64,000 nucleotides of DNA, taken from the NCBI GenBank assembly GCA_937868545.1, contig CALMMX010000079.1, positions 1 to 64,000 on the forward strand, given 5' to 3'. Shown piece after piece: positions 26,108 through 35,074 of the stretch (within the stretch, counting starts at the first letter, position 1; each line of letters starts with the position of its first letter). The notes below the pieces were generated by a model. It made no database searches and was not told the origin of the DNA. It saw only the letters and a list, made by a program, of their open reading frames with translations. Position numbers and translations under genes: made by a program. This DNA comes from an uncultured Bacteroidota bacterium (GTDB taxonomy: Bacteria; Bacteroidota; Bacteroidia; B-17B0; Aurantibacillaceae).

Positions 26108-26764
26108 TATTATAAGTCCATCTTTTAAACGTATTGTTCTATCCGTCATTTCGGCAATATCATTTTCGTGAGTAACAATTACAATGGTTTTACCTTGTTT
26201 ATTAATGTCTTTAAAAATATCCATCACTTCAATAGATGTTTGTGAATCTAAAGCGCCAGTAGGTTCATCGGCAAAAATTACTTTTGGATTTGCTATTAAA
26301 GAACGTGCAATTGCCACACGTTGTTTTTGACCTCCACTTAATTCACTAGGTAAATGATTTGCCCATTCAAGTAATCCGACTTTATCAAGGTACTCTAAAG
26401 CCTTTTTGTTACGCTCTTTACGTGACACCTTTTGATAATACAATGGAAGCGCTACATTTTCCATGGTATTTTTAAATGATAATAAATTAAAAGATTGAAA
26501 TACAAAACCCAAAAACTGATTTCTTAAAATTGCAGCCTTTGTTTGCGATAAATCTTTAATTAGAGTATCATTTAAGGTGTAAGTTCCAGAATCGTAATTA
26601 TCTAAGATTCCTAAAATATTTAATAAAGTAGATTTACCAGAACCCGATGACCCCATAATGGAAACAAACTCACCTTCTTTTATATGTATGTCAATACCTT
26701 TTAATACTTCAAATGAAGTATTATTTAATTTATAGGCTTTTTTAATTTGTTGAAGTTTTATCAC
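26105..26764 (-). CDS. ABC exporter ATPase (LolD/MacB type)
   Basis: The 219-residue nucleotide-binding subunit shows Walker [10 protein letters not shown] (about residues 38-46), Q-loop [10 protein letters not shown], the signature [15 protein letters not shown], Walker [16 protein letters not shown] and the switch VTHEND. The GALD/D-loop and short C-terminus place it with LolD/MacB/FtsE-like ATPases. It energises the two permeases downstream on the same strand. It follows gmk by 70 bases, so it may be read with lysS-gmk or from its own promoter. Confidence 0.94.
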   Translation of the reverse strand: MIKLQQIKKAYKLNNTSFEVLKGIDIHIKEGEFVSIMGSSGSGKSTLLNILGILDNYDSGTYTLNDTLIKDLSQTKAAILRNQFLGFVFQSFNLLSFKNTMENVALPLYYQKVSRKERNKKALEYLDKVGLLEWANHLPSELSGGQKQRVAIARSLIANPKVIFADEPTGALDSQTSIEVMDIFKDINKQGKTIVIVTHENDIAEMTDRTIRLKDGLII

Positions 26765-26834
26765 AACTTAAAAATAGCAATATTAAATTGAAATAACAGA
26801 ACCGCTTATCTTGAATTAATTGCGTTTATGGAGT

Positions 26835-27410
26835 TTACTTAACCAAAAACTCACTTACTACTTTTTCGGCTTTTACAAATGCTTCTTCTAGCACTTCATT
26901 TAAAATAAAAGTGTCAAATAAATCGGCAGTTTTTAGTTCTTTTTCGGCTTTTGCAACTCTACGGGCTATGCTTTCCGGAGTATCGGTACTACGGGAGTTT
27001 AATCGCTCTTCTAAAATTTTAATGCTTGGTGGCATAACAAAAACAGATAAGGCAGTATCGCCAAATTGTTTTTTTAAATTTAATCCGCCTTCAACATCTA
27101 TATCAAAAATTACATGTTTGCCTTTTGCCCAAATACGATCCACTTCACTTCTTAGTGTGCCATAATGAGTTCCTGCATACACTTCTTCCCATTCCAAAAA
27201 CTCGTTATTATCTATTTTTTGTTTAAACTCTTCAACGCTTAAGTAATGGTAATCTTTCCCATTCTCCTCAACTCCACGTTTTGCACGACTTGTAGCTGAA
27301 ATTGAAAATTCTAATTGATTAGGAAATGTTTTTAATAAATGCCTAACTATGGTTGTTTTTCCTGAGCCTGATGGCGCTGAAAATATGATGAGCTTTCCTT
27401 TACTAGACAT
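26835..27410 (-). CDS. gmk: Guanylate kinase
   Basis: Gmk phosphorylates GMP to GDP. The 191-residue protein has the P-loop [10 protein letters not shown] (about 10-19), the GMP-binding [22 protein letters not shown]-type region (in shorter pieces: [16 protein letters not shown]), [15 protein letters not shown], and the lid [20 protein letters not shown]. Length and order are standard. It follows the lipoprotein gene by 13 bases in the leftward lysS-lipoprotein-gmk unit. Confidence 0.96.
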   Translation of the reverse strand: MSSKGKLIIFSAPSGSGKTTIVRHLLKTFPNQLEFSISATSRAKRGVEENGKDYHYLSVEEFKQKIDNNEFLEWEEVYAGTHYGTLRSEVDRIWAKGKHVIFDIDVEGGLNLKKQFGDTALSVFVMPPSIKILEERLNSRSTDTPESIARRVAKAEKELKTADLFDTFILNEVLEEAFVKAEKVVSEFLVK

Positions 27411-27423
27411 AAACTAATGCGAA

Positions 27424-27957
27424 TTACTTGTCTCTATATATTACTAAATTAATTATTCCAGTTGTTGGAGTACTATTATCTGTTAACGAAACAACAAAAG
27501 GTTTACGTTGACCCTCAAAACAATTATACACTACATAACCTTTATCTTCTGTTGGGTTAGGTAATTTTTTTTCGTAATACGTTTTTAAATCATTATAAAG
27601 TTTTGATGTTAAATCGCAATCTGTACAATTAATTTGGACTTCAACTTCATCTAAACTATCGCTTTTTAAATTATAGGTAACCGAATAATTTGTTGTACTA
27701 TCAATTTCATATTCAAAATATAAAAAATCTGGTGCAACTTCCGATGGTGGTTTTGTTTCTGCCTTTGTAATTATATTAGCTTGAGAATTTAAATCAACCC
27801 CTCTAATTACTCCGTCTTTAGAACGAATTAACTCATCCAAAACAACATTGTATTCAGGAAAAATACGAGGTTTTTGTTCTACTGCTTTTGGTTCTGTTTT
27901 ACAAGAAACAAAAAACAATACTATTAAACCAAATGATAGATATAACGTTTTACGCAT
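27424..27957 (-). CDS. Predicted lipoprotein, function unknown
   Basis: The 177-residue protein starts with a lipoprotein signal peptide: a hydrophobic stretch ending in the lipobox FVSC (Cys19), followed by KTEPKAVEQKP. The mature part is a mixed alpha/beta domain with a CTDCD-type cysteine pair (residues about 113-116) and a C-terminal region ending in GIINLVIYRDK. I do not recognise a family. It lies 5 bases after lysS and 13 before gmk, so it is co-transcribed with housekeeping genes, but nothing indicates a direct connection. Confidence 0.78.
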   Translation of the reverse strand: MRKTLYLSFGLIVLFFVSCKTEPKAVEQKPRIFPEYNVVLDELIRSKDGVIRGVDLNSQANIITKAETKPPSEVAPDFLYFEYEIDSTTNYSVTYNLKSDSLDEVEVQINCTDCDLTSKLYNDLKTYYEKKLPNPTEDKGYVVYNCFEGQRKPFVVSLTDNSTPTTGIINLVIYRDK

Positions 27958-27962
27958 TAGTA

Positions 27963-29504
27963 TTAATTTTCTTGTGGTGTTAATTCTGCTTTTGCTTCAG
28001 GGCGCATAGTTGGGAATAACAATACATCTTGTATAGATGGTTGATTAGTCATTAACATACACAATCTATCAATACCAATACCAATACCAGCTGTAGGTGG
28101 CATGCCATATTCTAAAGCACGTAAGAAATCATAATCAATAAACATTGCTTCATCATCACCACGTTCCATTAATTCAACTTGTTCTTCGAAACGTGCACGT
28201 TGATCAATAGGGTCGTTTAATTCTGAATAAGCATTTGCTATTTCCTTACCATTAATCATTAACTCAAAACGTTCAACTAAACCTTCTTCTGTTCTATGTT
28301 TTTTAGTAAGTGGGCTCATTTCTACTGGATAATCAGTAATAAACGTTGGTTGAATATAATTACCTTCACATTTCTCACCAAAAATAGTATCAATTAATTT
28401 GGCTTTACCCATGGTGTCATCAATTTCTAAATGCAATTGTTTACACACTCCACGCAACTCTGCTTCATTCATTTTACTAACATCAACACCTGTGTGCTCT
28501 TTAATAGCATCAAAAATGGTTACACGTTTAAAAGGTGCGGCAAAATTAATAGTTTTATCACCTACGGTTAATTCTGTTTTACCATGTAAATCAACAGCAA
28601 TTTTTTCAAGCAATTTTTCGGTAGTATTCATCATCCAAAAATAATCGCGGTAAGCCACGTAAAATTCTAAGATTGTGAATTCTGGATTGTGTGTTCTATC
28701 CATACCTTCATTTCTGAAATTACGGCTAAATTCATAAACCCAATCAAAACCACCAACTATTAATCGCTTTAAATACAACTCATTTGCAATACGCAAATAC
28801 AACGGAATATCTAAAGCATTATGGTGTGTTAAAAACGGACGAGCAGTTGCGCCACCTGGTATAGATTGTAAAACAGGAGTATCTACTTCTAAAGCACCGC
28901 CTTCATTTAAAAATGTACGAATAGTGTTTATAATGGTTGTACGTTGTTCAAACGTTTTTTTAACTTTTGGATTTATTAATAAATCTACATAACGTTGGCG
29001 GTAACGAAACTCAGGATCAGTTACTTCATCAAACGAATTTCCTTCAGCATCTGTTTTTACAATTGGCAAAGGTTTTAATGATTTACATAATAATTTAAAA
29101 TTTGTAACATGTATTGAAATTTCACCCATTTTTGTTGTGAATACATATCCTTCAATTCCAATAATATCACCTATATCCAATAATTTTTTCCAAACAACAT
29201 CGTATAATTGCTTGTCATCTTCAGCAGGACAAATATCATCTCTACGAACATAAATTTGCATACGGTCTGTACTGTCTTGCAATACAGCAAATGCAGCTTT
29301 ACCCATATCGCGCACACTCATAATACGCCCTGCAAAACTTACATTTTTGTAATTATCTTCATTACCAACATAATTTTCTTTTATATCTTGAGCAGTAACA
29401 TTAACCTTAAATTCTTCGGCAGGATAAGGATTAATGCCCAATTTTTTTAATTCAGCAAGTTTTGTTCTTCTAATTTCTTCTTGTTCACTAAGTTCTTGTA
29501 ACAT
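27963..29504 (-). CDS. lysS: Lysyl-tRNA synthetase, class II
   Basis: LysS charges tRNA-Lys. The 513-residue protein has the N-terminal OB-fold anticodon-binding domain (about 55-145, with VSFAGRIMSVRDMGKAAF) and the class II catalytic core: motif 2 RNFRNEGMDRTHNPEFT and motif 3 GIGIGIDRLCMLM near the C-terminus, as well as GGATARPF characteristic of LysS. Full length. It begins the leftward unit with the lipoprotein and gmk. Confidence 0.97.
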   Translation of the reverse strand: MLQELSEQEEIRRTKLAELKKLGINPYPAEEFKVNVTAQDIKENYVGNEDNYKNVSFAGRIMSVRDMGKAAFAVLQDSTDRMQIYVRRDDICPAEDDKQLYDVVWKKLLDIGDIIGIEGYVFTTKMGEISIHVTNFKLLCKSLKPLPIVKTDAEGNSFDEVTDPEFRYRQRYVDLLINPKVKKTFEQRTTIINTIRTFLNEGGALEVDTPVLQSIPGGATARPFLTHHNALDIPLYLRIANELYLKRLIVGGFDWVYEFSRNFRNEGMDRTHNPEFTILEFYVAYRDYFWMMNTTEKLLEKIAVDLHGKTELTVGDKTINFAAPFKRVTIFDAIKEHTGVDVSKMNEAELRGVCKQLHLEIDDTMGKAKLIDTIFGEKCEGNYIQPTFITDYPVEMSPLTKKHRTEEGLVERFELMINGKEIANAYSELNDPIDQRARFEEQVELMERGDDEAMFIDYDFLRALEYGMPPTAGIGIGIDRLCMLMTNQPSIQDVLLFPTMRPEAKAELTPQEN

Positions 29505-29675
29505 ATTTGTTAATTTTTTCCGAAGTTAATGAAAATGCCCGTGTGTAAAGAATTGACTTACAAATTACTATTCACAATTTATGAAGATTAAACAAAAAGT
29601 GGAAATACCAAAAACCAATAAACAAACCCTAAAATTAAATAATTGATAATCAATACTTTAAATAAATTAACAATT

Positions 29676-29751
29676 ATTTTGTTTAAGATTATTCGTAATT
29701 CATTAAACAAAACGTAATTTTGTTTAACGTTTTATTAAAAACATTAAACAA
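29676..29751. promoter_or_regulatory. Two identically spaced dyads upstream of the ECF sigma gene
   Basis: TTGTTTAA (29679-29686), 16 bases, TTAAACAA (29703-29710); then again TTGTTTAA (29720-29727), 16 bases, TTAAACAA (29744-29751). The two units are exactly 41 bases apart. The shared flanks extend to ATTTTGTTTAA and CATTAAACAA, while the 14-base centres differ at most positions. The second unit overlaps the -7 element and ends one base before the start codon, so it is well placed as an operator or a transcript hairpin. Confidence 0.6.
29715..29722 (+). promoter_or_regulatory. -7 element of the ECF sigma gene
   Basis: TAATTTTG is an exact TAnnTTTG match 30 bases before the start codon at 29753. 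It overlaps the left arm of the second dyad. No TTTG lies at the usual distance upstream. Confidence 0.5.
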
Positions 29752-29752
29752 T

Positions 29753-30259
29753 ATGACAGCAATAGAATTTAATACTCGACTTACAAACGAAAAACAATCT
29801 TTAAAAAACTTTGCATTAAGTTTAACACATAATACCGATGACGCCTTGGATTTACTGCAAGACACATTTGTTAAGGCCATTACTTACAGAGATAAATTTG
29901 AAGACAGCACAAACTTTAGAGCATGGTTATTTACCATCATGAAAAACACTTTTATTAACTCTTATCGCAGAGCTGTAAAAACAAAACAAATAATGCAAAC
30001 AAATGCAGATATTGCAATGGCTCGAGCTTGGAAAAACAATTACCAAGATGTTACAGAATCGAGATTAGCTGCTAAAGACATTTACAATAAAATTGAAAAG
30101 CTAGAAGACCAATACAAAATTCCATTTACAAGATATTACAATGGTTATAAATATGAGGAAATAGCACATGAAATGCAATTACCTTTAGGTACAATAAAAA
30201 GTCGTATTTTTTTAGCAAGAAAAATTTTAATGAATAGCATTCAAAAAAGTAAAAACTAA
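29753..30259 (+). CDS. ECF-type RNA polymerase sigma factor
   Basis: The 168-residue protein has sigma region 2 (about 14-85, with ALDLLQDTFVKAI and FRAWLFTIMKNTFINSYRR) and region 4 (about 110-163, with FTRYYNGYKYEEIAHEM and LPLGTIKSRIFLARKIL), and no region 3, so it is an extracytoplasmic-function sigma factor. The start at 29753 is preferred over an in-frame upstream codon at 29720 because the upstream one lies in the -7 element. No anti-sigma gene adjoins it; an outer membrane protein gene follows. The duplicated dyads upstream suggest strict regulation, perhaps autoregulation. Confidence 0.9.
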   Translation: MTAIEFNTRLTNEKQSLKNFALSLTHNTDDALDLLQDTFVKAITYRDKFEDSTNFRAWLFTIMKNTFINSYRRAVKTKQIMQTNADIAMARAWKNNYQDVTESRLAAKDIYNKIEKLEDQYKIPFTRYYNGYKYEEIAHEMQLPLGTIKSRIFLARKILMNSIQKSKN

Positions 30260-30286
30260 TAATTACAAGCATTTAATTAAAATAAC

Positions 30287-30294
30287 TATTTTTG
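30287..30294 (+). promoter_or_regulatory. -7 element directly before the outer membrane protein gene
   Basis: TATTTTTG is an exact -7 match with 3 bases between it and the start codon at 30298, so its transcript would be leaderless or nearly so. Confidence 0.4.
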
Positions 30295-30297
30295 TGA

Positions 30298-31242
30298 ATG
30301 CGGATTTTTAAACACCTTTTTTTTAGTTTACTTATTTTGGGCTTTGCTTACAGTGGTTTTTCTCAAGATAATAATAACGAAGAAGACACTTTAAAACCAA
30401 TAGTAAATTACAACAATCATAAAGGTTTTAATTTAGGTTTTTACATTGGCTCCTTTTGGGCAAATAAACAAACTGCTAGTTTATATGATGGTTATGGCTT
30501 TGATCAAAATGGCCAACAAAATAATTTTGCAAATAGTTTGCTTTTATACCAAATAAATTATGTTGGTGGACGATTTGGAGGAAACGATTTAATTGCACAG
30601 TTACTTAATGTTGATACAAAAGATTGGGACTTTACCGAAAAAGATATGCCAATTAATATGAGGTATATAACCACTTATTTAGTTGGCTTAAATACTCAAT
30701 ATAAAATAAATAAAAAGTCGAGTTTCTCATTAAACATTAATGGAACAAAATTAAAAGCAACCGGCAAATTTACCATCACTACTAAAATACCAACTGGCTC
30801 TGGGTTATTACAGGCACCTAATACAGCTTTTACCATTAATGGCGAAGAGCAACGTTTAATGTTTCAATTTGGATATAAGCGCTATTTTGGAAAAAACGAA
30901 AAAATAAATTTTTTACTAGAAGGAGGCATAAATATTATTTTATCTAAAGCGCAAAAAAACCAAGTAATAATGCACAGCGATTTAAATAATGGGCAAAACG
31001 ATATTTATATAGATTTAATGAATCTTTACCAGCAACCACCTTACAATTTTTATTCGGCAAGGTATTTAGTAGGAGCTGGAATAGGCTTTTTTGCTGGAGC
31101 TGGTATAAATTTCAATATCAATCCAAAATACTCCTTACAATTTTTATATAATCCATCTTATGATAGAATTGCCTTAGGCTATTTCCCTAAATTTAAAATG
31201 CAACATGGCTGCGGTTTGCGAGTTTATTACAACATGAACTAA
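30298..31242 (+). CDS. Outer membrane beta-barrel protein, function unknown
   Basis: The 314-residue protein has a signal peptide (about 1-22, ending in GFSQ) and then alternating amphipathic strands with aromatic residues, such as GFNLGFYIGSFWAN, YLVGLNTQYKINKKSSFSLN-like and GAGIGFFAGAGINFNIN, ending in GLRVYYNMN, as expected of an outer membrane barrel. No family name can be given. It starts 38 bases after the ECF sigma gene and overlaps the stop of convergent corA by 4 bases; its own -7 element abuts the start codon. Confidence 0.75.
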   Translation: MRIFKHLFFSLLILGFAYSGFSQDNNNEEDTLKPIVNYNNHKGFNLGFYIGSFWANKQTASLYDGYGFDQNGQQNNFANSLLLYQINYVGGRFGGNDLIAQLLNVDTKDWDFTEKDMPINMRYITTYLVGLNTQYKINKKSSFSLNINGTKLKATGKFTITTKIPTGSGLLQAPNTAFTINGEEQRLMFQFGYKRYFGKNEKINFLLEGGINIILSKAQKNQVIMHSDLNNGQNDIYIDLMNLYQQPPYNFYSARYLVGAGIGFFAGAGINFNINPKYSLQFLYNPSYDRIALGYFPKFKMQHGCGLRVYYNMN

Positions 31243-32285
31243 ACCCATTTTTTTCTTTTGAAGTAAATTAATAATCCTACAATAATTGTAATCATTATTC
31301 CCCATAAAATAAAATAACCATTTTGCGTTCTTAACTCTGGCATGTTATCGAAGTTCATACCATAAACTCCTGCAATAAATGTTATTGGAATAAATATTGA
31401 AGACATAATTGTAAGCACCTTCATTACTTCATTCATTTTATTGGCATTTGTGCTTAAATAAATATCCATAATACCAGATAATAAATCACGGTAAGTTTCT
31501 ACAGAATCTATAATTCTAGTAACATGATCACTTAAATCGCGCAAATAAATATCGCTTGTTGGATTTATTAATTGGGTTTCAGAACGAACCATGTTATTTA
31601 ATAAATCTCTCAATGGCCAAACTTGTTTACGTAAATAAATCATTTCACGTTTTAAATGATACAACTGTAACAACGATTTTTTATCCGTATCATTAATTAT
31701 TTCTTCTTCAATCTCCTCAATTTTATCCCCAATTTTTTCAATACATGTAAAATAATAATCTACCACAGCATCCATTAATGCGTAGGCTAAATAATCTGCC
31801 CCAAGTTTTCTTACCCTTCCTTTACTTGCTCTTAGTCTATTTCTAATGACATCAAAAGCATCACCGCCTTGTGGCTCCTGAAAAGAAATAACAGTGTTTT
31901 CTAATAAAATAATTGATAATTGCTCAGATTTTACTTCAGTAGTGTAACTAATCATTTTCATAATTGCTACCACATAATGCTCATAATCTTCAAATTTAGG
32001 ACGTTGGTCAATATGAACAATATCTTCTAAAGTAAGTGGATGTATATCATAAATTTTTCCAATTGCCTCAACCAATTCTGGCTTATGAATTCCTTCTACA
32101 TTAATCCATTTTACCATGTTTGGTTTTACATGTTCAATGCAATCAGATAAATCGTAATACACATCTTCAAAAAACTCTGTTTCATTAAATTCAATCAACG
32201 TAATTTTTATACGTTCATTTCTTTCTTCTCCATTGTAAAACAAAGTTCCAGGAGGAGCGCCAATATTTTGAGATTTTGCAGCCAT
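31239..32285 (-). CDS. corA: Magnesium/cobalt transporter CorA
   Basis: CorA is a homopentameric inner membrane channel for Mg2+. The 348-residue protein has a large cytoplasmic N-terminal domain (about 25-285) with the long stalk helix (IDSVETYRDLLSGIMDIYLSTNANKMNEVMK, given here only in part: YRDLLSGIMDIYL), and two C-terminal membrane segments flanking the YGMNFDNMPEL signature. The ATG at 32285 is preferred over one 18 bases further upstream because it begins directly with MAAKSQ after a -7-like TATATTTA. The stop overlaps the convergent gene. Confidence 0.93.
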   Translation of the reverse strand: MAAKSQNIGAPPGTLFYNGEERNERIKITLIEFNETEFFEDVYYDLSDCIEHVKPNMVKWINVEGIHKPELVEAIGKIYDIHPLTLEDIVHIDQRPKFEDYEHYVVAIMKMISYTTEVKSEQLSIILLENTVISFQEPQGGDAFDVIRNRLRASKGRVRKLGADYLAYALMDAVVDYYFTCIEKIGDKIEEIEEEIINDTDKKSLLQLYHLKREMIYLRKQVWPLRDLLNNMVRSETQLINPTSDIYLRDLSDHVTRIIDSVETYRDLLSGIMDIYLSTNANKMNEVMKVLTIMSSIFIPITFIAGVYGMNFDNMPELRTQNGYFILWGIMITIIVGLLIYFKRKKWV

Positions 32286-32310
32286 GCGGTATAAATATAG
32301 CAAATTCTAA

Positions 32311-32350
32311 ATAAATAAAAAAAGGAAAGTATTTTAAAACACCTTCCTTT
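32311..32350 (-). terminator. Terminator of the CUB-repeat gene
   Basis: On the minus strand AAAGGAAGGT pairs with ACTTTCCTTT (32341-32350 with 32321-32330, one mismatch) and is followed by seven T. It stands 54 bases after the stop of the gene at 32404 and before corA. Confidence 0.6.
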
Positions 32351-32403
32351 AAAATATTGATTTACAGTTAAAAAAATTAGAATTCGCGATTTAATTTTTA
32401 CAA

Positions 32404-34989
32404 TTACTCTTTTAAAACTTTAATTACTTTATAGGAATTTAAGTTTTCTAATTTTATAAAATACAAACCAGCTGAAAAGTCTTTTAAATTTATTTCTAAT
32501 TCATTCAATTTTTCAAGCTTTACATTATAAATAATTTTTCCAATTAAATTTATGACACTAACTTCAGTAATATCTGTGATATTATAAAAGTAAATTTTAT
32601 CTTTAAAAGGATTTGGATAAACTTTATTGTTTTCAAAACTTTCCACTTCAATATTAGTACAAACAGAAACTGATTGTGTGAAAACTGCATTATTTGTACA
32701 ACCTGTTGCCGCTAAAGTACCAGTTAACGAATAAGTGCTTGTAGATGTAGGATTAACTGGAATTACAGAACTATTTGACCCAGTACTCCACGTATAAGTA
32801 GTGGAACTTCCTGATGCAGTTAGTGAAGCTGTTTGACCAACACAAATAATACTATTTGAACTAGTAATTGAAATACTAGGTATTGCTCTTACTGTAATCG
32901 TTTTTGTTATAGAAGAAGAGCCTATTGCATTAGAAGCATTTAATGATAACGTATAAATACCTGCTGTATTATAACAAACATTTGTTGGGTTTTGTATGGT
33001 GGAGGTTGTTACTGATGCTCCTTGAAAATTCCATAACCAAGCGTTTGGACTAGATGAAGATAAATCACTAAAATTTAAACAGCCATTTGCACAAACTGTA
33101 AAACTTGTAGTTGTAAAGTTAGCAATAGGTGCACCAATTAATGGTATACAAGAAATATTAGCTACCCAACCTGGATACCTTACTATACTCGAAGACGATG
33201 GGCCAGTAAAAACAAATGTTAATGCAGTACCAGTTGATACAACCAAAACCGTTGATGTTCCATAAGTACCAATTAAGGGGTAAGTATCATTTGGGCCATC
33301 ATAAACCCTTAAACTTGCACTATTTTGTACATTTAAAGTTGTAAAATCAAATTGTAAGCGTGTACCAGAACTTGATACAAATGTTTCCTTGATTGTTGAA
33401 CCCCAGCCATAATTTGTTGATGGCCCTCCATCATCATAAAAAGTACCTGAGCAAACGGTTCTTATACCATTTTGCATGTTAAATGATGTAGCTAAAATTG
33501 GAGTTGAAGAGCAAGAAATAAGTGCTTTCCAACCAAAAGAAACAGAACTTACATTACTTTTAAATTTAAAAGTTACACTACTACCTGTTAATGAAGAAAT
33601 TATTTCTGGAAGATCAAATCCTGTATACGCACCAATTAAAGGAGACGATGTTGTATTACCATCATAAGCAAATAAAGTATCTCCAATTTGCACATCAAAG
33701 TTTGTAAAATTAAAATTAATAAAGGATGATGAACCTGAGCTAAAGGTTTGAGTAAAATTACTATTGTTTGCATAATCTGTTGCTGGACCAGCAGGATCAA
33801 AAAACACTCCAGAACAAGCTGTTGTTGTTCCACTAATCATAGCGTAAGGAGTTAATGTGGGTGTTATACAACTTATGTTAGCTACCCAACCAGGATATCT
33901 TACAATACTCGAAGACGATGGGCCAGTAAAAACAAATGTTAAGGAGCTACCTGTTGATACTATTGAAACCGTTGATGTTCCATAAATACCAATTAAAGGA
34001 TATGTATCATTTGGGCCATCATAAACCCTTAAACTTGCACTATTTTGTACATCTAAAGATGTAAAATCAAATTGTAGACGTGTACCAGAACTTGATACAA
34101 ATGTTTGCTTGATTGTTGAACCCCAGCCATAATTTATTGATGGCCCTCCATCATCGTAAAATGTGCCAGAGCAAACATACCTTATACCGTTTTGCATTTC
34201 AAACAAAGTTCCAGGATTTGGCGTGGTTGAACATGAAATCATTGCTTTCCATCCAAATGATACTAAACTAGTATTACTCTTAAATCTAAATGTTACACTA
34301 TTTCCTGTTATAGATGATATGTTTTCAGGCAAACTAAAACTAGTATAAGCTCCTATTAATGGTGATGTTGTAGTTAAACCATCATAAGCAAATAACGTAT
34401 CTCCTAATTGAATGCCAAAATTTGTAAAATTAAAATGAATAAAGGATGAAGTTCCTGAAACATAGGTTTGGGTATAATTACTATTGTTTGCATAATCGGC
34501 AGAAGCTCCTGAAGGGTCATAAAAAACACCTGAACAAGCTGTAATTGTTCCACTACTCATAGCGTAAGGAGTTAATGTGGGTGTTGTACAACTTATGTTA
34601 GCTTCCCAACCCGGATACCTTACTATACTCGAAGACGATGGACCAATAAAAACAAATGTTAATGAGTTGCCAGTAGATACAACAGAAACCGTTGATGTTC
34701 CATAAGTACCAATTAAGGGGTAAGTATCATCTGGACCATCATAAATTTTTAAACTTGCACTATTTTGTACATTTAAAGATGTAAAATCAAATTGTAGACG
34801 AGTGCCTGAACTTGATACAAATGTTTCCTTGATTGTTGAACCCCAGCCATAATTTGTTGATGGCCCGCCATCATCGTAAAATGTGCCGGAGCAAGTTGTA
34901 ATAGTACCTGTAGTCATATTGTAAGTTTGAGCTACATTAATATTTAAAATGCACAGCAAAAGAATTGACAATAAAATGGAAATTTTCAT
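32404..34989 (-). CDS. Secreted protein with five alternating CUB-like repeats, PKD domain and type IX sorting domain
   Basis: The 861-residue protein has a signal peptide (about 1-20), five CUB-like domains in the order A-B-A-B-A (about 24-134, 142-253, 265-374, 382-493, 504-614), a PKD domain (about 620-701), an Ig-like region (704-777) and a C-terminal type IX secretion sorting domain (785-861, with KVYPNPFKDKIYFYN and AGLYFIKLEN). Each CUB-like unit has two to three cysteines and an IYDGP- or AYDG-type loop. A copies are near identical to one another. It should be exported by the T9SS and attached to or released from the surface, possibly as an adhesin. No catalytic domain was seen. Confidence 0.88.
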   Translation of the reverse strand: MKISILLSILLLCILNINVAQTYNMTTGTITTCSGTFYDDGGPSTNYGWGSTIKETFVSSSGTRLQFDFTSLNVQNSASLKIYDGPDDTYPLIGTYGTSTVSVVSTGNSLTFVFIGPSSSSIVRYPGWEANISCTTPTLTPYAMSSGTITACSGVFYDPSGASADYANNSNYTQTYVSGTSSFIHFNFTNFGIQLGDTLFAYDGLTTTSPLIGAYTSFSLPENISSITGNSVTFRFKSNTSLVSFGWKAMISCSTTPNPGTLFEMQNGIRYVCSGTFYDDGGPSINYGWGSTIKQTFVSSSGTRLQFDFTSLDVQNSASLRVYDGPNDTYPLIGIYGTSTVSIVSTGSSLTFVFTGPSSSSIVRYPGWVANISCITPTLTPYAMISGTTTACSGVFFDPAGPATDYANNSNFTQTFSSGSSSFINFNFTNFDVQIGDTLFAYDGNTTSSPLIGAYTGFDLPEIISSLTGSSVTFKFKSNVSSVSFGWKALISCSSTPILATSFNMQNGIRTVCSGTFYDDGGPSTNYGWGSTIKETFVSSSGTRLQFDFTTLNVQNSASLRVYDGPNDTYPLIGTYGTSTVLVVSTGTALTFVFTGPSSSSIVRYPGWVANISCIPLIGAPIANFTTTSFTVCANGCLNFSDLSSSSPNAWLWNFQGASVTTSTIQNPTNVCYNTAGIYTLSLNASNAIGSSSITKTITVRAIPSISITSSNSIICVGQTASLTASGSSTTYTWSTGSNSSVIPVNPTSTSTYSLTGTLAATGCTNNAVFTQSVSVCTNIEVESFENNKVYPNPFKDKIYFYNITDITEVSVINLIGKIIYNVKLEKLNELEINLKDFSAGLYFIKLENLNSYKVIKVLKE
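33148..34920 (-). repeat. Near-identical 720-bp internal repeats
   Basis: The type A units occur at 34588-34920, 33868-34197 and 33148-33480, and the type B units at 34231-34566 and 33511-33846. Corresponding DNA is offset by exactly 720 bases; for instance the segments starting 33361, 34081 and 34801 differ at only a few positions. This indicates duplication of an A-B pair. Confidence 0.9.
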
Positions 34990-35044
34990 GATAATTTATT
35001 TATAAAATAGTTACGTTTTAACAAAAATAACTAATGTATCTTAA

Positions 35045-35074
35045 ATAGAAATACCTACAACTAGGTATTTCTAT
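35045..35074 (-). terminator. Hairpin at the end of the two-component operon
   Basis: A 12-bp perfect stem (35045-35056 with 35063-35074, loop of 6) overlaps the stop codon of the response regulator. The sequence after it is only weakly T-rich in the minus direction, so termination is likely but not certain. Confidence 0.5.

Noticed and set aside
27424-29504. Novel link between lysS, gmk and the lipoprotein
   Set aside because: Close spacing shows a shared transcript only; housekeeping gene pairs like this are common and no functional tie is visible.
33476-33833. Short open frames inside the CUB-repeat gene
   Set aside because: They arise from the repeated coding sequence of the large gene and have no independent support.
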